This document shows, in pieces, positions 1 through 6,981 of a stretch of 36,012 nucleotides of DNA. The notes beneath the pieces were generated by a model, which was given only the letters and a program-made list of their open reading frames with translations, searched no databases and was not told the origin of the DNA. Numbering within the stretch: position 1 is the first letter of the stretch; every line of letters begins with the position of its first letter. Source of the DNA: an uncultured Alphaproteobacteria bacterium (GTDB lineage: Bacteria; Pseudomonadota; Alphaproteobacteria; Puniceispirillales; Puniceispirillaceae). The stretch spans positions 1 through 36,012 of the forward strand of contig CAJWDO010000001.1 of NCBI GenBank assembly GCA_913031555.1, read 5' to 3'. Position numbers and translations under genes: made by a program.

Positions 1-38
1 CAGCGTTCGTTCTGAGCCAGGATCAAACTCTTAGGTTA
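1..38 (-). rRNA. 16S ribosomal RNA, 5' end only
   Basis: Read on the minus strand, the first bases give the universal bacterial 16S start (AGAGTTTGATCCTGGCTCAG) followed by AACGAACGCTG, which is usual in Alphaproteobacteria. The mature 5' end is placed near 37-38 by analogy with E. coli, where about eight bases precede GAGTTTG. The rest of the gene, and presumably the rRNA operon, lies left of the window. Confidence 0.95.
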
Positions 39-210
39 GACTGGTTCAACGGATTGCTCCGTGAACATAGCCCGCCCAATTTAATCCATGTTCATATACT
101 TCACATTGAAGTAAGCGTTCAAAGATTCATCGGGCTGACTTTGTTGTTTACAAAGGACGATACGTTCACACGAACCGCCACCCGCGAATCTCTTCCAAAT
201 GATCTCACGA

Positions 211-254
211 TTTCAAATAGCGACCAACACTCTGCGACACGCGCTGGTTGTTGG
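211..254 (-). promoter_or_regulatory. boxB/boxA-like antitermination elements in rRNA leader
   Basis: In the minus-strand transcript an inverted repeat (CCAACA at 224-229 against TGTTGG at 249-254) forms a stem-loop. It is followed by GCTATTTGAAA (complement of 211-221), which matches the boxA pattern GCTCTTTGACA at 9 of 11 places. A hairpin just before boxA is the usual order in rRNA leaders, where NusB and S10 load to prevent Rho termination. The match is by eye, and the function is inferred from position. Confidence 0.45.
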
Positions 255-261
255 TAGGTGC

Positions 262-275
262 TGCCCGGTCGGGCA
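262..275. promoter_or_regulatory. palindrome at the rRNA transcription start
   Basis: TGCCCG-GT-CGGGCA has perfect 6-bp arms around two central bases. It begins only a few bases downstream of the predicted start site (near 279 on the minus strand), inside the initially transcribed region of the rRNA operon. It could be a protein-binding site. As RNA, the central two bases are too few for a loop, so the stem would have to open by a pair. Confidence 0.4.
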
Positions 276-285
276 ACGAGCGCGG

Positions 286-314
286 TTTATATGCCGGACC
301 ATTCACCCTGTCCA
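286..314 (-). promoter_or_regulatory. rRNA operon promoter
   Basis: On the minus strand, TGGACA (-35, complement of 309-314) and TATAAA (-10, complement of 286-291) are separated by exactly 17 bases. Each hexamer has one mismatch to the sigma-70 consensus. The bases after the -10 are CCGCGC, a G+C-rich discriminator typical of stringently controlled rRNA promoters. Upstream of the -35 (321-347) lie A/T tracts that could act as an UP element. The position, about 240 bases ahead of the mature 16S end, fits. Confidence 0.75.
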
Positions 315-629
315 GCCCTAAAATGCGCTTTTCTCACTATTTTTTCATGAACTTGTAACATCCCAACGCTCCCTAACTCCCGACATCATTTCCAGGGCCC
401 GGAAATTCGCCGGAAATCCACCAAAAATCTATCTTTGCGGTTCATTTAAAAAAGCCTGTGCAAATTAGCACATACAGAAAAATCCCCGTGAATCATTTTA
501 TCCAGCTGAGGCCCTGTTTCCTCAATATAGCCCTTTTGAACAGGTCGAATGAACATACAGCGCGTCAAGACAGCACTCTAACGTCCCGTTGCAAATTTCT
601 GAATCATATCGGATTTTCTGCCAGCTCTA

Positions 630-658
630 TTGACCAAAGACGTTAGTTCCTGAATTAT
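630..658 (+). promoter_or_regulatory. possible promoter of the M23 peptidase gene
   Basis: TTGACC (630-635) and AATTAT (653-658) are spaced by 17 bases. The -35 is good and the -10 is poor (4 of 6). If used, transcription would start near 665. That excludes the upstream ATG at 657 and supports translation from 735. Confidence 0.35.
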
Positions 659-734
659 GAGCGCGATCTGGGGCCGACATTCGGACAGAATGCCGGGTCG
701 GCAAGTTGACCAACAGGACTACGGGACCGTTAAT

Positions 735-2111
735 ATGATTCGCAGTTTGATGCGTTTGGTGATTCTTGGACCGATGCTGTTTCCAGCCGCTGTGAGCTGG
801 GCGGCGATGGAGCCGTTGCATAGTGACGGCATGCCTTTGCCGATGCCAAAGCCCGATCCGGCTTTGATGTATCCGGCGGAACCTGTTGATATCGAAATCC
901 CCCTTCCGAGACCCGATCTGGCGACGATTCTGCCGCGCGCCACCCGCACTGTTACCGAAATGTTCCTGAAGCAGACCGGCAAGCTGACCGGCGATGAAGC
1001 AACCTATCGTCTCAAATCGGGCGAAGGTCTGGCGACATTGCTGCGGCGTGCCGGGTATGAACGTGCCGACGCGGCGGCCGCGATTAATGCCGTGATCGGA
1101 CGCGCCAGCCTGCGCTCGCTGCCGGTCGGGCTGAAAATTCGCGCAACGCGCGACGGTTTTGCCTTCACGGCGCGAAACGGGCGCGACATCTTCGCCATCC
1201 GCGATCCGGAAGAAGGCTGGCTTGCCTTTACCGCGATCAGGCCTGTTGAACGCTACCTTTCCTATGCACAGGGGGTTATCGATGATTCGATCTATCGGGC
1301 CGCGAGCGTTAACGATATCCCCGACCCGGCACTGGCCGAATATATTCGGGTGATGGGTTTCTCGGTCGATTTCCAGCGTGAGATCCGCAGCGGCGATGCC
1401 TTCGAGCTTCTCTATGAACAGCAGATCGACCAGATCACCGGTGATGTCATAGGCACCCAACTGCATTACGCCGGGCTAATGCTTTCGGGCAAGCAGCTCG
1501 GCTTCTACCGCTATGACCATGACGGGTCGCGCGTCGGCTGGTATGACCGCAAGGGCAATTCGGCGGCGCGCACACTGATTCGCACGCCGATCTCGGGTGC
1601 CAGGCTATCATCATCCTTTGGCATGCGCCGGCATCCGATCAGCGGCTACAACTCAATGCACCGGGGGGTTGATTTTGCCGCCCCGACGGGCACTCCGATC
1701 ATTGCCGCCGGCAGTGGTGTGATCACAGAGGCTGGATGGTACGGCTCCTATGGCCGCTATATCCGCGTGCGACACAACAGCACCTACGATACCGCCTACG
1801 CCCACATGTCACGGATCGCCCGTGGCATCAGGCCCGGCGCACGGGTCGAACAGGGGCAGGTCATCGGCTATGTCGGGTCAACCGGACGGTCGACCGGGCC
1901 ACATCTGCACTATGAGATCCTGGTGAATAACCGCAAAGTGAACCCGCTGACAGTCAGTCTGCCAACGGGCGAACATATCCCGCCCGAACTTCTGACCAAT
2001 TTCCATTCCAAGGTCGAGCTTGTCGAGGCTGAAATGCTGGCCACCGGCAATCTACGCTTTGCCGCAATGGAATTGCTGTCATCCGAAAGCGGCGCATCAC
2101 TTGCGCCCTGA
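735..2111 (+). CDS. M23 family metallopeptidase (murein endopeptidase), exported
   Basis: This is a probable peptidoglycan DD-endopeptidase acting in the periplasm during wall growth or division. The LytM/M23 domain fills roughly residues 275-410 of the 458-residue product. The zinc ligands are visible as H309 and D313 in HRGVD, and H392 in HLH, with the usual G-STGRSTGPHLHYE context. The N-terminal part resembles the long non-catalytic region of Csd3/MepM-type enzymes. The start at 735 gives an ideal signal peptide (MIRSLMRLVILGPMLFPAAV, cleavage after SWA at residue 23). The frame stays open back to an ATG at 657, but that would put a polar extension before the signal and lies within the likely -10 element. 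The gene is divergent from the rRNA operon and precedes the MOSC gene. Which division or elongation step it serves cannot be read from sequence. Confidence 0.88.
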   Translation: MIRSLMRLVILGPMLFPAAVSWAAMEPLHSDGMPLPMPKPDPALMYPAEPVDIEIPLPRPDLATILPRATRTVTEMFLKQTGKLTGDEATYRLKSGEGLATLLRRAGYERADAAAAINAVIGRASLRSLPVGLKIRATRDGFAFTARNGRDIFAIRDPEEGWLAFTAIRPVERYLSYAQGVIDDSIYRAASVNDIPDPALAEYIRVMGFSVDFQREIRSGDAFELLYEQQIDQITGDVIGTQLHYAGLMLSGKQLGFYRYDHDGSRVGWYDRKGNSAARTLIRTPISGARLSSSFGMRRHPISGYNSMHRGVDFAAPTGTPIIAAGSGVITEAGWYGSYGRYIRVRHNSTYDTAYAHMSRIARGIRPGARVEQGQVIGYVGSTGRSTGPHLHYEILVNNRKVNPLTVSLPTGEHIPPELLTNFHSKVELVEAEMLATGNLRFAAMELLSSESGASLAP

Positions 2112-2124
2112 CCGGCAGGACCAA

Positions 2125-2194
2125 CATGATTCCCAACTCTCATGATTCCCAGCCCTCATGATTTCCAGCACTTATGATTCCTGGCCGCCATGAT
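2125..2194 (+). repeat. 16-bp tandem array running into the MOSC start codon
   Basis: Four 16-bp units (2125-2140, 2141-2156, 2157-2172, 2173-2188) of the form CATGATTCCCAGCCCT are followed by a partial fifth, which carries the ATG at 2190. Every unit has an ATG, at 2126, 2142, 2158, 2174 and 2190. The frames from 2126, 2142 and 2158 each end at the ATGA two units downstream; the third ends at the MOSC start itself. There is no clear Shine-Dalgarno sequence in the array. Confidence 0.85.
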
Positions 2195-2951
2195 TATTGA
2201 CGAGTTGTGGCAGTTTCCGGTGAAGGGGCTTGGCGGTGTGCGGCTGAGCAGCGCCGACCTTGTCGCCGGGCGGCCTTTCCCCGGCGACCGGCAATTCGCC
2301 ATCACCACCGGTCATCCGCGCTTCGCTGACACGCCTGATGGCAACTGGCAGAAAAAAGCGGCCTTCCTGCAGCTGATGTCACATGAACGGCTTGTCGCGG
2401 TCGACTATCATTTTGAAGGCACGGTGATAACGATTTCGCGTGACGGGACGGAACAACTCACCGCCGATATGGACACCGTCGAAGGCGCGGCTGGCATCTC
2501 TGCATTCTTCGCTGATCTTCTTGGCGATTCGCTTGCCGGGTCACCACGGCTGATGCGAATCAATGACGGTGCATATACAGATCAAAAGGCGCCATGGATC
2601 AGCCTTGGCGGCACCGCCTCTGTCGCGCATGTCGCGCGGACGATGGGGCACCGCCCTGACGCCCGCCGCTATCGGTTGAACGTCATGCTGGAAACGCAGA
2701 CACCATTTGAAGAGGCCAATCTGATTGGCCATAAAATCGCCCTTGGCGATGCTGTGCTATCCATAGTGGAACCTGTTGGCCGCTGCGCCGCCATTGATGT
2801 CGATCCGGAGAACGGCGAGCGCGGGCCGCACCTGCTGCCCCGCATGGAGACATCGTTCGGCCATACAGATCTCGGCATATTCGCGGAAATAATTGATGGC
2901 GGTACTGTCACGCCGGGTGACAGGCTGCGAATTCTGGATCAGGCCGGTTGA
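2190..2951 (+). CDS. MOSC domain-containing protein
   Basis: The 253-residue protein starts with MIIDELWQFPVKGLGG, the MOSC N-terminal beta-barrel opening (Y/L-x-PVKSL type). It ends in a MOSC domain with the motif VEPVGRCAAIDVDPENG, containing the conserved cysteine (RCA-x-NVDP in relatives). MOSC domains occur in molybdenum cofactor sulfurases and in mARC/YiiM-type molybdoenzymes, where the cysteine handles Mo-cofactor or sulfur. The substrate here is unknown. The gene lies 78 bases after the peptidase gene, separated by a 16-bp tandem array that reaches the start codon. The ATG at 2190 has no obvious ribosome binding site, so initiation may depend on coupling or on a leader structure. The stop codon sits inside a 14-bp duplication (2942-2969). 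Confidence 0.85.
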   Translation: MIIDELWQFPVKGLGGVRLSSADLVAGRPFPGDRQFAITTGHPRFADTPDGNWQKKAAFLQLMSHERLVAVDYHFEGTVITISRDGTEQLTADMDTVEGAAGISAFFADLLGDSLAGSPRLMRINDGAYTDQKAPWISLGGTASVAHVARTMGHRPDARRYRLNVMLETQTPFEEANLIGHKIALGDAVLSIVEPVGRCAAIDVDPENGERGPHLLPRMETSFGHTDLGIFAEIIDGGTVTPGDRLRILDQAG

Positions 2952-2969
2952 ATCGGGCCGGTTGAATCA
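2942..2969 (+). repeat. 14-bp tandem duplication over the MOSC stop codon
   Basis: Two copies of GGCCGGTTGAATC[G/A] (2942-2955 and 2956-2969) are adjacent, and a degenerate third start (GGCTGG) follows. The TGA of the MOSC gene is in the first copy. The copies differ only in the last base. Confidence 0.85.
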
Positions 2970-2981
2970 GGCTGGCTGTTG

Positions 2982-3002
2982 CCGGCCTCACGCAGAGGCC
3001 GG
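2982..3002. terminator. hairpin at the MOSC / DUF4167 convergent junction
   Basis: CCGGCCTC (2982-2989), five loop bases, then GAGGCCGG (2995-3002) make a perfect 8-bp stem. It overlaps the stop codon of the minus-strand DUF4167 gene (2988-2990) and lies 30 bases after the MOSC stop. No U-run follows on either strand, so it is at best a non-canonical bidirectional terminator or a 3'-end stabiliser. Confidence 0.5.
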
Positions 3003-3479
3003 GTCCTGGTCTTCCTGTATCTTTTCGGCAAGCTGTGCAGGCGTCAGATCGACAACCTCGGCACCACCAGCCTCCTTCGTGTCATCATTTTCAGCATCAT
3101 TTTCGACGCTGTCGCCAGCAGGCTTTTCCTCGGTCGAAGGCTGCTCGCCAATCACCGGTTGCGGCCCGTCAGAACGCGGCTGGCGATCGGCATGCTGTGT
3201 CTTGCGTTCCTCGGCAGCGTCGATCGCGGCCTGATGCAAACGATAATAGTGATCCGCGAACTGCGTATAGGCCTCGGCGGTGATCCGTTCGCCGGCGGCG
3301 GCGGCATCATGTGCCAGCGCCTGATATTTCTCGTTCAGCTGCTGTGCATTGCCTCGCAGCTTCACTTCCGGCCCATTGGACTCATATGAGGTGTTTCTGT
3401 TCGGCACATTTGGTTGGGCGCTGCCGTTGCCCCGGCGGCCACGTCCGCGACCGCGCTTTGCATTCTGAGGTTGTCTCAT
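2988..3479 (-). CDS. DUF4167 domain protein
   Basis: This 163-residue protein has a basic, RG-rich N-terminus (AKRGRGRGRRGNG, about residues 6-20). Next comes the DUF4167 core, about residues 30-90: SYESNGPEVKLRGNAQQLNEKYQALAHDA and FADHYYRLHQAA are close to the family pattern. The C-terminal half is acidic and low in complexity. DUF4167 is largely restricted to Alphaproteobacteria and usually follows prfA-prmC, as here. The basic RG-rich tail suggests RNA or ribosome contact, but the function is not established. A gap of 201 bases separates it from prmC, so it may have its own promoter. AGG lies just ahead of the ATG at 3479. Confidence 0.85.
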   Translation of the reverse strand: MRQPQNAKRGRGRGRRGNGSAQPNVPNRNTSYESNGPEVKLRGNAQQLNEKYQALAHDAAAAGERITAEAYTQFADHYYRLHQAAIDAAEERKTQHADRQPRSDGPQPVIGEQPSTEEKPAGDSVENDAENDDTKEAGGAEVVDLTPAQLAEKIQEDQDPASA

Positions 3480-3510
3480 CGACCTGTTTACCGGTTATTG
3501 CAACTGTTGC

Positions 3511-3553
3511 GGCAAGCGGCCTGCACCTCATCCGAGGCTCTGATCGGCTTGCC
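3511..3553 (-). other. structured leader ahead of DUF4167 gene
   Basis: Nested inverted repeats are present: outer arms GGCAAGC (3511-3517) and GCTTGCC (3547-3553), inner arms CCTC (3526-3529) and GAGG (3534-3537). They sit 32-74 bases upstream of the DUF4167 start on its coding strand, so the leader RNA could fold there. No known RNA family is recognised. Confidence 0.35.
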
Positions 3554-3584
3554 AGACGTTACCGCCATATTCGGAGGTTCGTTC

Positions 3585-3603
3585 GCGGCGCACCCGGCGC
3601 CGC
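3585..3603 (-). terminator. hairpin downstream of prmC
   Basis: GCGGCGC (3585-3591), five bases, then GCGCCGC (3597-3603) form a perfect 7-bp G+C stem 78 bases beyond the prmC stop. No U-run follows on the minus strand. It could mark the end of the hisS-prfA-prmC transcript before the DUF4167 gene. Confidence 0.4.
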
Positions 3604-3680
3604 TGTCAACAAAAGCACAATAGCCACCAGATGCCCGCCATATCAAGTTAAAATATGCACCAATGGTAAAATATGCGCCG

Positions 3681-4583
3681 TCATCTTGCCACGATGAAGG
3701 AAAGACATCTGACGATGCCGGCCATGTCGGCGGCGTCATCGGCAGGCTGCAGACCGGCTGCGATGGCAAGATCGGTGACCTGCGATTGCTGGCCGGCGCC
3801 AATCTCGACAAAAGCACGACCCCCGAGCGCCAGCCCGTGCGCTATGCGCGGCAGCAGACGCCGCCAGCTGTCCAGCCCGGCCTCGCCACCATCAAGCGCC
3901 AGACGCGGATCGAACCTCGCCACCTCACTCGCCAGACCGTCAATCTCAGCCTGCGGAATATAAGGCGGGTTGCACAGGATCAGATCGAATCTGTTTCTGC
4001 CAGAATGAGGATTGCCAGAATCAGGATCGGCAAAATCCCCTTCAACAAAACTGGCGCGCCCCCCAAGGCCAAGATGCGTGGCATTGGCGGTAGCTGTCCG
4101 GACAGCGCCGGCGCTTATATCGATCCCGACGCCGCTGGCCTGTGGAAGTTCCGACAGGCAGGCGAGAAGAAGCGCGCCGGACCCGGTGCCAAGATCAAGA
4201 AGGCGCAGCGTCTCATATCGACGCTCGCCAACCCATGCCAACGCAGCGGCGACAACGGTTTCGGAATCGGGGCGCGGGTCCAGCGTCTCGGGTGAAAGGC
4301 CCAGCCTGAGTGACCAGAATTCCCGCCATCCGCGAATCCTGCTGACCGGCTCTCCGGCCATCCGTCGTTCAATGATGGCAGCAAATTCCTGGCGGCGCTC
4401 GGACGTCCAGTCCACAAGCGTCTCATGCGGCAGCACCGCATCGTCACGACCAAGCGCAACGCCAAGAAGAAGCCGCGCATCCAGCGCCGCGCTGTCGATT
4501 CCGGCGTCGTGAAGCCTTGTCTGCGCCGGCACCAGAATTGTGCGCGCCTCGGGTGGATGGGGCGCTGCCGGCGGCAGGTTCAT
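3681..4583 (-). CDS. prmC: peptide chain release factor N5-glutamine methyltransferase
   Basis: PrmC (HemK) methylates the glutamine of the GGQ motif in class I release factors, using S-adenosylmethionine, which speeds peptide release. The product has 300 residues, close to the family norm. The SAM-binding motif DLGTGSG is at residues 130-136, and the signature NPPY, which binds the target glutamine, is at 205-208. The helical N-terminal domain (about 1-100) that recognises the release factor is present. Its ATG overlaps the prfA stop by four bases (ATGA, 4580-4583), so enzyme and substrate are probably translated in a coupled way. Confidence 0.96.
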   Translation of the reverse strand: MNLPPAAPHPPEARTILVPAQTRLHDAGIDSAALDARLLLGVALGRDDAVLPHETLVDWTSERRQEFAAIIERRMAGEPVSRIRGWREFWSLRLGLSPETLDPRPDSETVVAAALAWVGERRYETLRLLDLGTGSGALLLACLSELPQASGVGIDISAGAVRTATANATHLGLGGRASFVEGDFADPDSGNPHSGRNRFDLILCNPPYIPQAEIDGLASEVARFDPRLALDGGEAGLDSWRRLLPRIAHGLALGGRAFVEIGAGQQSQVTDLAIAAGLQPADDAADMAGIVRCLSFIVAR

Positions 4584-5659
4584 TCACCACCCTCGGCAAG
4601 GCGCTGCGCCTGATCCTCTGCGACGAGCGCTTCCACCACCTCGTCAAGCGCCTCGCCGGCAATTACCTTGTCGAGCTTGTAAAGCGTCAGGTTGATCCGG
4701 TGATCTGTCACCCGCCCCTGTGGGAAGTTATAGGTGCGAATGCGTTCCGACCGGTCGCCGGACCCGACCTGCCCCTTGCGGGACGCGGCGCGCTCGGCTT
4801 GCAGGCGCGCCCGCTCGGCATCATACAGCCTGGCACGCAGGATCTTCATCGCCTTGGCGCGGTTCTTGTGCTGCGATTTCTCATCCTGCTGACTGACGAC
4901 AATTCCCGTCGGCATGTGGGTGATCCGCACCGCCGAATCGGTGGTGTTGACCGACTGCCCACCCGGGCCGGATGCCCGGAACACATCGATCCGCAGGTCG
5001 CTTTCCTGAACGTCGATGTCGACGTCCTCGGCCTCTGGAAGCACCGCCACGGTGGCCGCCGAGGTGTGTATGCGTCCTCCGGCCTCGGTTTCCGGCACGC
5101 GTTGCACGCGGTGCACGCCTGACTCGAACTTCAGCCTCGCGAAAACGTCGCTCCCGGCAATGTTGGCTGTGGCTTCCTTGTAGCCACCGATGCCGGTTTC
5201 CGACACCTCCATGACCTCGAACCGCCACCCATGCTTCGCCGCGAAACGCTGATACATACCGAACAGGTCGGAGGCGAACAGCGCCGCCTCGTCCCCACCG
5301 GTGCCGGCCCGCACCTCAAGAATGGCATTGCGCGAATCATCCCGGTCACGCGGCAGCAGCAAAAGCTGCAGCGCCTTCATCTCGTCGGGAAGACGGGATT
5401 CGACCTCATCAATCTCGGCGCGCGCCATCTCCACGATCTCGGCATCACCGTCGGCTTCATCAATCATCTGTGAGGCCGCCTCGCGGTCCGCCTCCAGACG
5501 GCGCACAAGCTCGGTCTGCTCACAGACCGGTCGCAATTCGGCAAGTTCGCGTGACAGGCTGGCAAGCTCATCGGGCACCAGTCCAGCCGATTCCGAGAGC
5601 CGTGCCTCGACCTCGGCCCGGCGCGCCATCACCCGGTCCATGCTCTGATCAAGGCTCAT
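4580..5659 (-). CDS. prfA: peptide chain release factor 1
   Basis: RF1 reads UAA and UAG and triggers hydrolysis of peptidyl-tRNA. The 359-residue product carries GGQ at 233-235 within SGPGGQSVNTTDSAVRITH, the site modified by PrmC. The codon-reading tripeptide P-x-T appears as PET at 189-191 (PAT in E. coli), in HRVQRVPETEAGGRIHTS; this is the RF1 rather than the RF2 type. The N-terminal coiled-coil domain is complete. Its start overlaps the hisS stop (ATGA, 5656-5659) and its stop overlaps the prmC start, forming a tight hisS-prfA-prmC unit. Confidence 0.97.
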   Translation of the reverse strand: MSLDQSMDRVMARRAEVEARLSESAGLVPDELASLSRELAELRPVCEQTELVRRLEADREAASQMIDEADGDAEIVEMARAEIDEVESRLPDEMKALQLLLLPRDRDDSRNAILEVRAGTGGDEAALFASDLFGMYQRFAAKHGWRFEVMEVSETGIGGYKEATANIAGSDVFARLKFESGVHRVQRVPETEAGGRIHTSAATVAVLPEAEDVDIDVQESDLRIDVFRASGPGGQSVNTTDSAVRITHMPTGIVVSQQDEKSQHKNRAKAMKILRARLYDAERARLQAERAASRKGQVGSGDRSERIRTYNFPQGRVTDHRINLTLYKLDKVIAGEALDEVVEALVAEDQAQRLAEGGE

Positions 5660-6927
5660 GCGCTGGTCCCGTCGGTATGATTTGCCAGCGTGCCGGCGAG
5701 GTGTGATGACAGATCGGCCTGCGCGATCTCATCCTGCGTTCCGGTTGTCAGGTCACGAAGCTGCGCCGTGCCGCCGGCAATCTCGTCACTGCCAAGGATT
5801 ACCGCTATTCTGACACCGGCCCGATCGGCCTTCTTCAGACGCTTTCCAATGGCACCGCCCGTCGGCACATCGACTGCGATACCGGCATCGCGAAGCATCT
5901 CGGCAACGGCATAGGCCGCCACACCGGCATCGTCATCCATCGGCATCACCGCAACCGGCGGCGCGACTGGCGCCTCGGCCCCGGCAAGCATGGCGAGGCG
6001 TTCAACGCCAGCGGCCCATCCGACCCCGGGAACCGGCGGGCCGCCAAGCATTTCGGACAGCCCGTCATAGCGGCCACCGCCAAGAACCGTCCCCTGAGCC
6101 CCAAGGTCGTCGGTGATGAACTCGAACGCCGTGTGGCAATAATAGTCGAGCCCGCGAACAAGCAGCGGATCAAACCGCCAGGCAATGCCTGCCTTGTCCA
6201 GAGATTCTGTCACAACCGCGAAATGCGCCTTTGAAATATCATTCAGATATTCGTCAAGACGCGGCGCCTCGGCTAGGATGGCGCGATCCCCCTTGTCCTT
6301 GGAATCGAGAATTCGAAGTGGATTTGTCTGCAGACGGGTCTGGCTGTCTTCGGACAGATCACCGGCATGAGTGTCCAGAAACGCCAATAACGCCGTACGG
6401 TAGGCCTGACGACTTTCGCTGTCGCCAAGCGAATTGAGATGCAATGTGCAGCGATCAAGAACGCCGAGCCCGTCAAGAACCCGCGCGCCACAGCCGATGA
6501 TCTCGGCATCGGCAAGACCGTCACGCGGTCCCAGATATTCGATTCCAATCTGGTGAAACTGCCGCATGCGCCCCTTTTGTGGCCGTTCGTAGCGGAACAT
6601 CGGGCCAGCATAGAAAAATTTCAATGGCAGGCTCTGTGTCAACCCGTTGGAGATCATCGCCCGCACGACGCCAGCGGTATTCTCCGGCCGCAGGGTCAGC
6701 GTCTCACCGCCGCGATCAGTGAAATTGTAGGTCTCCTTGGTCACGACATCGCTGCTGTCGCCAAGCGGGCGCGAGAACACCTCGGCAAATTCGAAGATCG
6801 GCGTTGCCATTTCCTGAAAGCCGTACAGCGATGACATGTCACGGGCGGTATCTATGACCCGGCGATGCGCGGCCATTGCCTCAGGAAGCACGTCCGAGGT
6901 ACCTCTGACTGTTTGCAAACGAGACAT
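5656..6927 (-). CDS. hisS: histidyl-tRNA synthetase
   Basis: This class II synthetase charges tRNA-His. The 423-residue product starts MSRLQTVRGTSDVLPE, the standard HisRS opening. Motif 2 is visible in FRYERPQKGRMRQFHQIGIEYLG. The histidine-binding HisA region is RGLDYYCHTAFEF, and motif 3 is in GWAAGVERLAML after LGGGRYDGL. The C-terminal anticodon-binding domain follows (about 330-410). The gene lies 54 bases after ispG and overlaps prfA by four bases. A purine-rich AAGGA lies about 13 bases before the ATG, a long spacing. Confidence 0.96.
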   Translation of the reverse strand: MSRLQTVRGTSDVLPEAMAAHRRVIDTARDMSSLYGFQEMATPIFEFAEVFSRPLGDSSDVVTKETYNFTDRGGETLTLRPENTAGVVRAMISNGLTQSLPLKFFYAGPMFRYERPQKGRMRQFHQIGIEYLGPRDGLADAEIIGCGARVLDGLGVLDRCTLHLNSLGDSESRQAYRTALLAFLDTHAGDLSEDSQTRLQTNPLRILDSKDKGDRAILAEAPRLDEYLNDISKAHFAVVTESLDKAGIAWRFDPLLVRGLDYYCHTAFEFITDDLGAQGTVLGGGRYDGLSEMLGGPPVPGVGWAAGVERLAMLAGAEAPVAPPVAVMPMDDDAGVAAYAVAEMLRDAGIAVDVPTGGAIGKRLKKADRAGVRIAVILGSDEIAGGTAQLRDLTTGTQDEIAQADLSSHLAGTLANHTDGTSA

Positions 6928-6981
6928 GTTCAGCGTGTCCTTGGCATGATCCTGTAACGGAATGAGTGGCCCTGCCGGCGA

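Larger units (their letters stand above)
39..734. other. rRNA leader and divergent intergenic region
   Basis: This stretch of about 700 bases holds no convincing gene. On the minus strand it contains the rRNA promoter, an initially transcribed palindrome, a stem-loop and a boxA-like element, each listed separately. Positions 321-656 are clearly richer in A+T than the coding DNA. The short open frames here look like noise: they have no ribosome binding site and no recognisable protein character. The right end carries the likely promoter of the M23 peptidase gene. Confidence 0.7.

Noticed and set aside
657..734. Upstream start for the M23 peptidase at 657
   Set aside because: It would put 26 polar residues before a clear signal peptide, and the ATG lies within the likely -10 element.
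2125..2188. CRISPR-like array
   Set aside because: Units are contiguous without spacers and far too short; no cas genes are present.
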